Made by a program: the position numbers and the translations under genes. From contig JAKSZT010054324.1 in NCBI GenBank assembly GCA_026826555.1, forward strand, positions 124,001 through 188,000: 64,000 bases of DNA, written 5' to 3'. This DNA is from Tolypeutes matacus (taxonomy: Eukaryota; Chordata; Mammalia; Cingulata; Chlamyphoridae). Shown here piece after piece: positions 24,177 to 35,990 of this stretch. The notes under the pieces were generated by a model. The model saw only the letters and a program-made list of their open reading frames with translations. It did no database searches and was not told the origin of the DNA. Each line of letters starts with the position of its first letter. Within the stretch, counting starts at the first letter, position 1.

Positions 24177-25275
24177 TAAGGAACTTGAGCAGTCTCAGAG
24201 AGCTATTGTCTGAAAGATAGATTTACAAGAAAGAGAAAGAGAAGAGAAGGTTGTGAACCATCACCCATATGGTCGTAATCTATGGTAAAGTGATAGAGAG
24301 TAGCTGTGTATTGAAGGGATAGGACAGAAGGGTAGTGATATCATTGGGTTGGGTGGTTCAGGGTTGACAGGTGGGTAGATTGGGAAGGGTGGGTTAGAAG
24401 ACCCAGGATACTGGGGGGAGAGTTGGGAGAGGGACTAGCTGAACACTTGGAATTTATGGGTATGAGGGTGAAAGTACAGAGGTGGGAATGCTCTTACGGT
24501 AATATGACAAGGAAGGGTCATTGGTTTAGGGTGTTCGTTGGGGGGTCATTTGGGATAGGGCACACCTGGAGCAGGCTTCTAGGGAGTGTGTGAGTGTTCA
24601 TTCTGTCATAATGTGTTGTATCAGTGGGTGGAGACCCATATAATGAGCGGGAAGGAGTTGGACACCCATCTTTGGGAGGACCTATTCATTCAGAAATAGA
24701 TAGGCAGAGGTCTCTCAAGAGCAAGGGCGGTTCCTAATAGGGGAGGACAAACCACTGTGTCAAGAACTCTTGTTTCATGTAACTATGAGTCTTGTCATCC
24801 AACAAGACATGCCAGGGGTTTGTCCTGGTCCCCAGGAGGATGGGGAGGGAGGAAGAGAATATATCAAACAGGGAGTATTTAGTGGTCAGTGGAAATGTTC
24901 TTCATTACCTTCCAGTGATGGACACAGGACATGGAAAATATCATCAAAATTTATAAAAGTGTATGGTCTAAATGGAAACTATACTGTAAACCACTGACAA
25001 TGTTTAGTAGTTATGTTTCACTATCTGTATATCAGTTATAACAATGCTACCATCCACATATAAAAAGGTATTAGAATGGGGAGGAGGAAAGGGGGAGGAG
25101 GTTGTGTATATGAGAGTCTCTTGTATTCTGTGTGTGACTTTGTTGTGACCTAATACTTCTTTGAAAACAAAATGAAAAATAGTGAGACACTGGTGAATGA
25201 GAGGGGGAAGGTGCCATGGTACAGACTGGAGACCAGATATTGCAGTGATAAAGGCAAAATGTCAAAAACAATTAA
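24177..25275 (+). other. L1-A 3' UTR, proximal G-rich segment
   Basis: This begins after the ORF2 stop. It is strikingly G-rich on the RNA-sense strand, with runs such as 'gggtgggttagaag' and 'ctggggggagagttggga' (24,330-24,440) and 'ggggaggaggaaaggggg' (25,079-25,097). Known of the family: G-rich polypurine tracts that can form quadruplexes are a feature of mammalian L1 3' UTRs. The last part, about 25,230-25,275 ('cagtgataaaggcaaaatgt'), is also present in L1-C just before its distal segment. Confidence 0.8.
24325..24445 (+). repeat. G-run cluster with quadruplex potential
   Basis: Multiple GGG/GGGG runs are spaced by short loops, including gggttgggtggttcaggg (24,345-24,362), then gtgggtagattgggaagggtgggt and ggggggagagttgggagaggg. 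It is located in the L1-A 3' UTR. Four-run quadruplex patterns can be read more than once; formation is inferred. Confidence 0.7.
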
Positions 25276-27062
25276 AATTTTTTTTTTAAATATTTTTCAG
25301 TTTTTAAATCTCCCAATCTTTTAATTTTATTTTTAGTTTTTAAATTTTTTTTCATGTATTTTATCTCTTACATTTAAACATACCATTATTATTTCATTTC
25401 CCTATTAATTGTATTTGGCTATTGTATTGACTTCATCTTTAAAGAGGCTTTTAATCACAGAAGGGTTGCAACTGGGATGGAAAGGATCATTGGATGGGGG
25501 TGTCAGGGATAGGGGGGTGCATGGGAGGAGGTTCACCTGAACATACATATAAAGTATAAAATTGTTCAAATGTTCACGGGTCATTGTCATAGTGGATGAA
25601 GAATCACTCAATAAATGAGAGAATACTGAATTACCAACCTGGAGAGCTCTGCCACATTCTCTAAGGGAGCAGCAACAGTCCCCCAATTGCAGGGGCAGTG
25701 TCTGGCAATGGAGTATGATCCACTGATGGGCCTTTGTTATTGATGACTAGGCTTATGAATCTTTGCTCTTGAAATTGAAACTTAGCCTATTGTTATTGGG
25801 TGCCTAAGGGTTGCCTCCTGAGATCCTTCTTGTTGCTCAAATGTGGCATCTCTCTAAGCCAAACTCAGCATATGAATGCATTACTTTCCTCCCAGTGTGG
25901 GACATGACTCCCAGGGATGAACCTCCCTGGCACCGAGGGATTGCTACCGCGTGCCAGCTGTCAATGTGACTGGAAAAAGACCTCAAATAAAAGGGGGGAA
26001 GGTAAAGACAAATGAGTTCACATAGCTAAGAGATTTCAAAGTGAGTTGGGAGGTCATCCCAGAGGTAATGCTTACAGACATCTCAGTAGGACTTCATAAA
26101 CTTCCAAAGTGGATATCACCCCAAATAGAGGGGCTCCTGAGGGCTCTGGAGACACCCAGGTCCTATGTCAGGGCAGATAGCTCTGGAGTTTGGTGCCTTG
26201 TTAGTGGGCCCTATTTTAGAATTTATGGTCTTGAGAGTGACAGAGTTGGACTCAAATATGTCCTCCCTGCACATGGTTCATCTGTCCCTTCTATTCAAAC
26301 TTATACTTGGAGTTTGTAGGTATACATCCAGAGACTGGAGTCTTTGGGCTGTCCATGTGCCAGCTGGACACAGAATCTTGGTGGAGCTGCAACACCTATT
26401 CTACAGATCAATGTACTCACCCAGGACTCCTGGAAGGGAAATGATGATGGACAACGGCCATCCCAGGGAATGGAGAGAATCTGCACCTGCAGGAAGGATA
26501 ATCCCATCCATCTTATCCATGAGATATAAGTCCCCTCTCAATTGGAGGTGGAGTGGACATCACCGCCTCAGACTCCTCAAGATTGGGGGAAGAGCTATAG
26601 ACTAGAATGGATTTACTGGTATTCTAATATAGACATATTGTGATTCCAAGAATGGAAGAAATTAAAACATTAATGTGGAGCCAGTGGCCACTGGATGCTG
26701 TGGGGGCAGGGAGAAGGAAAAGCAATTGTAATACAGGGGCTTTTTTGGGACTGGGGAATTGTCCTGAGTGACATTGCAATGACAGATATAGGCCATTTTA
26801 TATCATCATATAACATGCAGAACTGTGAAGGAGAGAGCATGGTCTACAACGTGAACTATGGTCCATGCTTAGTGGCAATGCCCCAGTATGTGTTTTATCC
26901 ATTGCAGTTGTTGATGTGCCACACTAATGAAGGATGTTTATGTGGGAGGTTGTGAGAGGTATAGAGGTGGGGCATATGGGAATCCCTATATTATTTTGTG
27001 TAACATTTATGTAATCTAAGTATCCTTTAAAAAAATTTTTTTTAAATATTTAAAAAAACAAG
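25276..27062 (+). other. L1-A 3' UTR, distal 1.75-kb segment
   Basis: This segment is shared in full, on the opposite strand, with L1-C (59,243-61,037) and in part with 35,440-35,990. Shared markers include 'ttaattgtatttggctatt', 'cacagaagggtt', 'gacatgactcccaggga', 'tgtccatgtgccagctgg', 'ggtggagtggacatcacc' and 'catatgggaatccc'. It ends in an A/T-rich tail followed by the target duplication. Frames such as 26,041-26,319 are not conserved as open frames between copies, so coding function is not supported. Confidence 0.85.
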
Positions 27063-27081
27063 ACTTATGTATCAGAAAAAG
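27063..27081 (+). repeat. Target-site duplication, right copy (L1-A)
   Basis: Right-hand partner of 18,861-18,878. The ACTTATG-y-ATCA core is shared, with small changes consistent with age. Confidence 0.75.
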
Positions 27082-27436
27082 AGAATGGTTTTGCAAATTA
27101 AGTATTAACCTAAATAATATAATGCTAGTGAATATGAACACTTTCCCAGTAACTTCTTAGTTTGTATGAAACATTTTTGGTTATGATATATTAAAGTCTT
27201 ACTCATTCAGTGTAAGGAGGAAAATATTCTGTGAATAAATGGTTATAAGGTGAAGATAACAGTTTTCTAGAAATGGAGCTCAAGAAAGAAAAATAAAATG
27301 TATTTTCTGTTACAAAATTATTATTTCAAATCCATTCATTCCATAAATATTAAGCTTTAGTCTGCAGCCAAAAACCTGATTTTCAATGCTAAATTTATTA
27401 GGACATTTTATATATCTTGTTCATATTCATATTATC
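27082..27436. other. Unassigned spacer between L1-A and L1-B
   Basis: About 355 bp of AT-rich DNA with no recognised repeat or gene. It is probably original host sequence separating the two independent L1 insertions. Confidence 0.6.
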
Positions 27437-27450
27437 AAAAAGCTATTATG
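27437..27450 (+). repeat. Target-site duplication, left copy (L1-B)
   Basis: AAAAAGCTATTATG, repeated as AAAAAGGCTATTATG at 34,083-34,097 (one-base difference). It marks the 5' end of L1-B. Confidence 0.9.
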
Positions 27451-28399
27451 GTTTCCAGTAGACCAAGATGGTGGTGTAAGACACTCCAATGTGCTGTTTC
27501 CCCACAGAATCTTTCAATAACTGGAAAATCTGGCAGAGTTATCTTCTTCAGAACTATAGAAAAGAGTTAAAGGATTACCGTAACTTAGCAACAACTAAAC
27601 AAGGGCTGAAGCAAGAAACCACAGCTTTAAAAAATTGTAGAGAAATCTTGTAGCACTCTTGATGTCTCTCCATCAACCACTCCCTGTTGTGGTGTGGAGA
27701 CAGCCTGCACTCCCATTGTGGTTTCCTTGACCTGTTCAGGATGGAGAAGAGTTAAAACCCATGCACATACTGCAGTGACTGGAGGCCAGTACCAATCTAT
27801 TAGGTGGCAGCATGAAAGAATGAACCAGGTAACTCCTCTGGCTTGCTCTACCAGAACTTACTCTGCAGACAGAAGCAGCTTGAGGACAATGAAAGCAGTG
27901 TAGGAAACAATTAAGTAACAACAATCAAGGGCAAAGGATTACTTAATTTAAGTCATACAATAGAGCACCCCAGAGGATGGAAAAGTCTATTGCATAGGGA
28001 GTAGAGGGGGCATTCAAATCCTGTATACTGTATACTCTTAAGGCCACAAACAAGAATAGGCCCCGGAAAAGACACAGCCTCTGAAAGATGACAGAATCCT
28101 GCATTTAGCATTTGCCTTAGGCTTTTCTTCTTGATAGGAATGCTAAACTCTAAAAGATAGCACCAGTCAATGCACAGCCAATTTGCAAAGACTGAGAATG
28201 TTGGTTTTGCAATGGTTTGTTTATTTTTGTTGGCTTCTGGCACTCAAGGAAACTTTTGTATATCACTTGCTGCATTTAAACTTAAGAAACAGAGAGCTCA
28301 GGGACAAAACTTCATGGTTAACATTTGAAAATATTAAAATGTATTGTGTGCAACAAAAGACTGCAATACAAACAAAGAAAAAATGTAATGATGGCCCAT

Positions 28400-29160
28400 C
28401 CAGAGGAACAGATGCAAATCCATAAAGTATCAATGAAGAATATCAGACTTTGTGCATACTTGAATTGAAAACCACAATAACTGAAATAAAAAATTCATAG
28501 AGCATTTCAACAGCAGATTGGAGCTAGAAAAAGAAAGAATTGGTGAACTTGAAGATGAGATGATTGAAATCACTCAGGCTGAGAAGCAGAAATCAAGAAT
28601 GAAAAAATGTGAAAAGAGCATAAGAGACTGTGGGACACCACAAAGCAGACTGATATAAACATTTGAAGAAATAATGGGAGAAAACTTCCTATATTTAATG
28701 AGACACGAATGAGCACATTCAAGAAGCTCAAGCAATCCTGAACAGGATAAACTTAAAGAGAACTATGCTCAGACACGTAGTATTCAAACTTTTGAACAGC
28801 AGGGACAAGTAGAGGGTTCTGAAAGCTGCAATAAAAAAGCAATGTGTTATGTACAAGAGATTCCCAATAAGATTAAATGCCAATTATTCGTCAGAAACCA
28901 CTGTGCCAAGAAAGCACTGGGATGAAATATTTCAAGAGCTGAAAGACAAAAATTGACAACAAAAATTTTTATATACAGTGAGACTTTTTAAAAAATGAGT
29001 AAGAGATTGAGATTCCCAGATAAACAAGAGCTGAGGGCATTTGGTACTGCTATACCTGTTTTATGAGCAATGATAAACGGAGTTCTTCAGACTGAAAGGA
29101 AAAAACACTAAACAGTGGATTGAAGCAGAATAAAGAAATAAAAACTTCCAGTAAAGGAAA
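28400..29160 (+). pseudogene. L1-B ORF1, heavily broken
   Basis: Fragments of the ORF1 C-terminal domain can be read in shifted frames: a KKQCVMYKRFPIRLNANYSS-like stretch at about 28,835-28,895, then PRKHWDEIFQELKDKN and FLYTVRLFKK. These correspond to the ORF1p RRM/CTD blocks also visible in L1-A. The upstream coiled-coil part is unreadable because of many stops. Confidence 0.7.
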
Positions 29161-29589
29161 TCCTTGGGTAATTATAAAAGCCAGCTCTATTTTACTGTAT
29201 TTTTTGGTATGCAACTCCACTTCTTACTTTTTAAAAGTTGTAAAATGCTAATGCATAAAGAGAAATGATAAATCCATGGTTTTGGACATACAAATTTTAA
29301 AGATATAATTTGTAATGAGAACAACAAATGGTGGATGGGGAGAGTGGATTAGGAACAGTGCATGTGTATGCTATTGAAGATAGATTGGCATGAAATCAAA
29401 CGTGATTTTAAGCCCTGTGGTAATCACAAAGAAAATATCTGAAAAAAATAAACAGGAAGAAATGAGAAGGACTCAAAATGGTACATTACAAAATATGAAA
29501 TAAATGTGAAAGTAAGCTTTAATGGAAGAATTAAGGTTAAAAAAAAAGGGAGAGCATAAGTCTTACAAAGATCAAGTATTAAAATGATG

Positions 29590-32500
29590 GAAAAAATTCC
29601 TGCAATATCAGTAGTTACCTTCAGTGTAAATGGATCATACTATCCAGTCAAAAGGTAGAGATTGGCAGAATGTATTAAAAATGCATGACCCAAATATATG
29701 CCATTTAAAAGTGAACTCAACTTAAATTCAAAGACACAAGTAGGTTGAAAGTGAAAGGATGGAAAAGTACATATCATGCAAATAGTAGCCCAAAGAGCAG
29801 CAGTAGATATACTAATGTCAGATAAAATAGACTTTAAGTATAAAACTGGTATGAAGAACTAACAAGTTAAATATATACTGATTAAGGGGTCAATTCAACG
29901 AGAAGACATAACAATTATAAATGGATATGAAACTAATGGCAGAAACTCAAAATATATAGAGTAAATAGCAACAGATTTGAGGGAAGAAACATAAATTCTA
30001 CATTAATATTAGGATTCTTCAATACATCACCTTCAATAATGGATAGAATATCTAGATAGAGGATCAATAAGGAAATGGAAGACTTGAATGACACTGTAAA
30101 CTTGACCTAACAGACATATATAGAGTATTTCACTCAACAGCAGCAGAATACTTATTCTTCTCTAATGTTACATAGATCATATGTTAGGTCCCAAAAGAAG
30201 GCTTAATAAATTAAAAATATTGAAATCATACAATGTATTTTCTCTGAACACCATGGAACAATACTAGAAATCAATAACAGAGGGAGTATTGGAAAACTCA
30301 CAAGTATTGGAAATTAAACTCTGCATTCTTAAACAATCCATGATTCAAAGAAGAAATTAAAAGGGATATTAAGAAATATTTTGAGGCAAGTGAAAGCAAA
30401 ATGAAATAAAGAAAAAATACCAAAACTTACAGAAGGCAGAAAGACAGTGCTAGGAAGGAAATATATGCCTCTAAGTGTTTACATTAAAAAGAAGAAAGAT
30501 CTCAAACTGGAGACTTAACCTCACATCTGTGGGATCTATTAAAATAAGAGCCAACTAAACCCAAAGTGAGTAAAGAAAGAAAATAACAAAGATTCAACAG
30601 AGATAAATGAAATGAAATAAAGTATAAAAACAGAAGAGAATCAAGGAAACCAAAAATCGGCTCCTTGAAAAGATCAATGTAATATTTTTTTAAACAATCA
30701 ATAAAATGAGGTTGATTGACAAAAAAGGGAGCACACAGATAAATAACATCAGAAATAAAAAGGACATGTTACCCACCCACAGAAATAAAATGGATTATAA
30801 GAGGATATAATGAAAAACACTATAAAAACAAATTATATAACCTAGATGAATTGGACAAATTCCTAGAAACTACCTACACTGACTCAAGAAGAAATAAAGG
30901 ATCACAACAGATAAATAACAAGTAAATAGATTGAGTCAATAATCAAAACCCTCCCAAAAAGAAAGCCCAAGATCAGATTGCTTGCAGGGAAATGTTACCA
31001 AACAGTCCAAGAAGAAGTAAAATAAAACTTGCTCCAACTCTTCCAAAAAGTTGAGGAGGAGGGAGCACTCCTTAAACCATTCTATGAGGCCAACATCACT
31101 CAAATAACAAAGGCAGAAAGAGATACAGTAAGGAATAAAATTAAAGACCAATATCTATTATGAATATAGATGTAAAAATCTATGTGTACAAAGGTGGTTC
31201 AATATGATATAATCAATTAATGTAATATACCACATTAATAGAATGAAGGGAAACAATAACATGTTCATCTCAATTGACACAGAAATTTCATTTGACAAAA
31301 TTCAGCACCCCTTCTTGATAAAAGCATTCAGAAAACTAGGCATATAAAGAAATGTCCTCAACATGATAAAGGGCATATATGAAAAGCCCACAGCTAAGAT
31401 CATCTTCAATGGTGAAAGACTGAAAACTTTTGCTCTAAGATCAGGAACAAGACAAAGATGCCCATAGTCAACACTGTAGAAGATGTTGATGTTATTCAAT
31501 ATTGTCAGAGAAGTTCTAGCCAGAACAATTAGGAAAGAAAAATAAATAAAAGGCATCCAAATAGATAGTAAGAAGTAAAATTTTCTCTATTTGCAAATGA
31601 CATGATCCTTTATATAGAAAATCCTGAAAAATCCACAATAAGACTACTGGAGCTAATAAACAAATTCAGCATAGTGGTGGGGTACAAGATCAACATCTAA
31701 AAATCAATAGTGTTTCTATATAATAATATATCAATAGTAATGGACAATTTCAAGAGGAAATTAATTTAATTAATTTTCATTTACAATATAAATTAAAAGA
31801 TTAAATATCTAGGAATAAATTTAACTAACGATGTAAAGGACTTATAAATGGAAAGCTGGAAAATATGGCTGAAGAAAACCAAAGAATAAATGGAAGACTC
31901 TTCCCTGTTCATGGATTGGAAGATTACTATTACTGAGATGTCAATTCTACACAAAGCAATTTAGAGATTCAATGTAATCCCAATCAATATTCAAAAAGAC
32001 TTCTTTGAAGAACTGGAAAAGCCAATCATCTATTTTATGTGGAAGAGTAAGGGGCCCTGAATCGCCAAAACCATCTTGAAAAAGAACTAAGATGGATGAC
32101 TCACACTTTTTGATTTTAAAACTTTTTTACAAATCTGCCATAGTCTACAGAGCCTGATACTGGAACAAGGACAGATATATTGCCCAATGGAATTGGGTTG
32201 AGAGTTCAAAAGTAAACCCTCAAAACTATAGCCAATTGATTTTTGACGAGGTTACCAAGTCCACTGATTGGGGAAAGAATAATCTCTTTAACAAATGGTG
32301 TGGAAAAACTGAATATTCATATACAAACAAATGAAGGTGAACCCCTACCTCATACATCCTCAGCAATAACTATGAATGGATCAAAAATCTAAATATAAGA
32401 ACCCAAATTATAAAGCTCCTAGGATAAAACTTATGGAAACATCTTAAGGACCTTGTATTAGCAAAGGTTTCGTAGAATTTACACCAAAAACAAAACCAAC

Positions 32501-33600
32501 AACAACAACAACAAAAATGGATAAATGGAATTTCATCAAAATTAAAAACTTTTGCAAATCAAAAGACTTTATTATGAAAGTGAAAAATAACTTTCAGAAT
32601 GGGAGAAAATATTTGGAAAGCACATATTTAATTAAGGTTTAATGTACAGAATATATAAAGAACTCCTACAACTCAAGAACAAAAAGACAAGGAACCCAAC
32701 TTAAAAATGGACAAAAGATTTGAATACACATTTCTCCAAAGAAGATATACAAATGAATAAGCACATGGAAAGATGCTTAACACCATTAGCCATTAGGGAT
32801 GTGCAAATGTGTAAGTTCATTGAGGGTGGTGGGCCACACTGTGGTATATGTTTGTGTGGGATGTGGTGGGAGGTGTGAGAGGTGGGCAACATGGGAATCC
32901 CAGTGGGTTCCGTGTAATATTTTGGGTAATCTAAGCACCTCTTAAAATATATGTATATATATATAAATAACATTTTTGTAAGCAAATACACATATATGCA
33001 TATATATTTATATATCATTGTGCAAATGTTTGTATGTATTGTGAGAATTTTGATTTTTACCCATAATAAAAAAAATAAATAAATAAAAATAAAAAATAAA
33101 AAAATAAAAAAATAAAAACAAAAAAAACACAAAAAAAACCACAATGAGATACCTTTCACACCCACTAGAACGGCTACTATTAAAAAATAACACAGACAAT
33201 AACAATTGTTGGGGAGGATATTGGGGAAATTGGAATACTTGTTCATTGCTGGGGGGAAAGTTAAAATGGTACAGCTACTGTGGGAAACAATTTGGTGGTT
33301 CCACAGAAAGGTAAGTATAGAATTATGATATGACCTGGCAATTCAATTTCTAGTAATATACCCAAAAGAATCGAAAAGAGAGACTGAAATAGATAACTGC
33401 ACATAGATGTTCACTGTGGCATTATTCACAATTGCCAAAAGTTCGAATCAACCTAAATGTCCCTTAACAGATAAATGAATAAACAAAGCTTGGTATATAC
33501 ATACAATGGGATGTTATTCAGCCATAAAAAGGAATGAAGCACTGATACACCTTGAAGACATCATGTAGAGTAAAATAAGCCAGATATAAAAGGACAATTT
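29590..33600 (+). pseudogene. L1-B ORF2, heavily broken
   Basis: Endonuclease traces: a VTFSVNGSYYPVKR-like start at about 29,610 and YIDHMLG at about 30,170. Reverse-transcriptase traces: an RSGTRQRCP-like stretch at about 31,440 and FANDM at 31,590-31,604, where the first catalytic aspartate of FADD is replaced by N. C-terminal traces reach the 'tacatacaatgggatgttat' block at about 33,500. Many stops and shifts; interrupted by the nested L1 fragment at about 32,810-33,135. Not functional. Confidence 0.85.
32810..33135 (+). mobile_element. Young L1 3' fragment with extra 3' tail (copy 1)
   Basis: It breaks the L1-B sequence between 'gggatgtgcaaat' and 'ccacaatgagatacc'. The body from 32,848 on is the end of the L1-A/L1-C type 3' UTR ('gggcaacatgggaatccc', 'taatctaagcacc'). 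After an AT-rich stretch comes a 106-base segment (32,965-33,070) that is absent from the ends of L1-A, L1-C and the 35.4-kb copy, ending at AATAAA (33,065-33,070) and an A-rich tail. The same tail occurs at 53,821-53,926 with two differences. 5'-truncated; no clear target duplication. Confidence 0.85.
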
Positions 33601-33603
33601 TTT

Positions 33604-34082
33604 TATGATCTCACTGATATGAAATAATTAGAATAAATAAATTAATAGAATCAGAAACTGGAATAGTTTACCTGGGGCCAGGGTGAAGTAGGGAACAGTA
33701 TAGAATTTCTGTTTGAGGTGATGGAAAAGTTCTGGTCATGAATGGTGATGATGGTGGCACAACCATATGAATTTAATTAACACACTGAATTAATTTTGGA
33801 ATGTGGTTGAAAGGAGATATATTAGGTTGTATATATGTTACTGGTATAAAAATAATCCATAAGACTGTAGAAAACAAACAGTGAACCCTAATGTAACCTA
33901 TGGATTAAGTTAATAGTATAATTATAATCATATTGTTTCAGCAATCATAACAAAGGTATCACAATAATTCAAAGTAATAATAATAAGGAAAACTTTGCGA
34001 GGGGTGGAGGTAAATGTGAACATTATATTTTCTACATAATTGTTTCTGTAAACCTACAAATTCTCTAATAAAAAATAAAACC
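33604..34082 (+). other. L1-B 3' UTR
   Basis: It holds standard placental L1 3' UTR phrases: 'cacaaccatatgaatttaat', 'gtgaaccctaatgtaaccta', 'tctgtaaacctacaaattc' and the terminal AATAAA. It is followed directly by the target duplication. Confidence 0.85.
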
Positions 34083-34097
34083 AAAAAGGCTATTATG
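34083..34097 (+). repeat. Target-site duplication, right copy (L1-B)
   Basis: AAAAAGGCTATTATG, right-hand partner of 27,437-27,450. Confidence 0.9.
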
Positions 34098-34299
34098 CCC
34101 CTTTTTAGAAACAAATTTATGATGGATTTGTCTTGGCTTTTCTTTGAATTTTTACAGTAAAGATAATTATAGAACTTATAAGGAAAATTGTATACAATAG
34201 TCTAATACTCTAGTGTTACAATTACAATGGGCTGCTTCTTTTATCCTAGTCATTTGAATTTTAGAATCTTAATAATGAACAGTTATGTATAGATTGCTT

Positions 34300-34405
34300 C
34301 CTTTAGGACTAAGACTGTGTATCCTTCCACTATCGTATCCCTAGCATCTGGAAAAGTGTCTGACATTTGGTTAAAGTACTTAATAAATTTGTAAAGTTCT
34401 AAATA
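34300..34405 (+). repeat. L2/MIR 3' fragment
   Basis: 'ggactaagactgtgtatcc', 'tatccctagcatctggaaaa' and 'acttaataaatttg' match the ancient L2/MIR tail in order (agggactgtg..., tatccccagcacc..., ctcaataaa). Confidence 0.55.
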
Positions 34406-35435
34406 AAAAAATTGTTTTTGCTGTAAGAAGTCTTTCACTGATTTTCAAAGTAACTTTTTGTTCTTTAAATAGGAAATATAACTTCCCATAACACTGAGGA
34501 CTGATTGTGCATACATTTTTAAATAAAAATAGTTATCTTTTCTACTGCTTTCTGTAAGCAAAATGACAACAACAACAATAACGACACTGTTACCTATTTG
34601 GTTTATCATATCTAATAAACCAACTGCTGAAACAAGAGCTGAGGAGATAATTTGAGGGCTGGAGCTAATTGAGAGAAAGGGTCTTCTTCAAGTTTAATTA
34701 TTTGTTATTTTTTTATTCGAATTGCTCTTTGGTGACAGATATCTGTAGGTAGTCTCACTCAACACACATTGCAAGTCCTTCCTCATTTAACTTCCTTTAC
34801 CAGAAACTGGAAAAGGATACTCAAATTTTCAGCCTTCTTGCAGCTGGGTTGGCCAGGTGGTAATGATGTGGCTAAATGAATGAAGGGAATAGTCTATTCA
34901 TCTCTTCTCTCTGATCCCTGAAACAAGAATATAACAACTCAATATATACTAACTTTTCTTAACCATGAATATAAACACAACATACTGAGAGTGATGAAGC
35001 AGAAAGGTAGAAAGGGTTTCATTTTGATGAATCTTCAGCAACTACATTATCTGTATGCTTCCTTTCTCCAGATTTATTGTTATGCAAGAAAAATATAGCA
35101 TATGTCTATGTGCTCACTACTTTTCAGATTTCCTATAACTTGCAGCTAATTCAATCCTAAATGATTTATTATCTTTTCTACATTGGCTATATCAACATTG
35201 ACTATATTAACAAGTTTTTAACATTTATTTCTTTTAATCAGAATATACTCACAAAGGGCAGATTATGTGTTACATTACAGACAATTTCTTTGTGTCAATG
35301 TCTTATGAAATTTCTGCTTACTCTTTAACTTGATGGTAGACAGCTAACCAAATCTAGACAATATTTGAATAAAGATGGCATTCTTAACCCATGTATTTGA
35401 TTTCGTCTTTCTTCCAATTTCCCACTTTAAAGCCT
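34406..35435. other. Unassigned AT-rich DNA
   Basis: No gene, RNA or repeat recognised apart from a short (CAA)n-like patch at about 34,566-34,582. Confidence 0.5.
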
Positions 35436-35439
35436 CCAA

Positions 35440-35990
35440 AACAGAGACTACTATTGCAAGCAAGACAGTTGCATCCATCTGCCCCATGGGATCTTAATGC
35501 CCTCTCAATTCAAAGCAGAGTGGATATCACCATCCCAAAATCCTTAAGATTGAGGAATGAACAAACATAAGGGGGAATGCAGCTATGGACTAAAGTAGAC
35601 TTGCTATTCTAGCAATGGAAGAACTTGTATCATTGATATAAAGGCAGTGGCCATCCACTGAGGCCAGGGAGAGGGAAGAATAGGTGTCACATGGGGCATT
35701 TTGGGGACATTGGAATTGTCCTGTATGACATTGTAATGACAGATATAGACCATTATACATTTTGTCCTAACCTATAAAATGTGCAGTGCAAGATGTAAAC
35801 TATAGGCCATGGTTAGTAGCAATTCTTCAATATGTGTTCATCAATTGTAACAAATGTACCACACTAATGAAAGATGTTGTTAATGAGGGAAAGTGTGGGA
35901 GGGAGAGGGGTTGGGGTATATGGGAATCCCCTAGATGTTTGCTGTAACATGTATGTAATCTAAAGCTTCTTTTAAAATATAAAAAGAAAA
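35440..35990 (+). mobile_element. L1 3' UTR end fragment (L1-A/C type)
   Basis: It aligns by eye with the terminal 550 bases of L1-C and L1-A: 'gtggatatcaccatccca', 'gcagtggccatccactgagg', 'ggcattttggggacattgg', 'gtaccacactaatgaaagat', 'atatgggaatcccctag', then an A-rich tail. 5'-truncated. No convincing target duplication found. Confidence 0.85.

Larger units (their letters stand above)
18879..27062 (+). mobile_element. Full-length L1 LINE (L1-A), about 8.2 kb
   Basis: In order: a short 5' region (18,879-19,193), ORF1 remnant (19,194-20,340), ORF2 remnant (about 20,360-24,176) and an exceptionally long 3' region (24,177-27,062) ending in an A/T-rich tail. Flanking duplicates (acttatg-y-atca...) mark both ends. 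ORF1 and ORF2 carry several stops and shifts, so the element is dead. It contains a 109-bp nested retroposed fragment at 20,128-20,236. Known of the family: autonomous non-LTR retrotransposon moving by target-primed reverse transcription. Odd: the 3' UTR is several times the length usual for placental L1s. Confidence 0.9.
27451..34082 (+). mobile_element. Full-length older L1 LINE (L1-B), about 6.6 kb
   Basis: It starts with the L1 5' end signature 'accaagatggtggtgtaaga', then about 1 kb of 5' region, ORF1 remnants, ORF2 remnants and a short (about 0.45 kb) conventional 3' UTR ending 'attctctaataaaaaataaa'. Target duplications flank it. It is clearly older than L1-A: frames are far more broken and the reverse-transcriptase motif has lost an aspartate. 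A younger L1 3' fragment lies inside it (about 32,810-33,135). Its 3' UTR is of the usual placental length and type, unlike L1-A. Confidence 0.9.

Noticed and set aside
26165..26605. 146-residue plus-strand frame in the L1-A 3' UTR
   Set aside because: Same reason: it overlaps other frames and is not kept open in L1-C.
32701..33246. 181-residue minus-strand open frame
   Set aside because: It runs through an A-rich/AT-repeat tail read as F, Y and I runs, across the junction of the nested L1 fragment; composition only.
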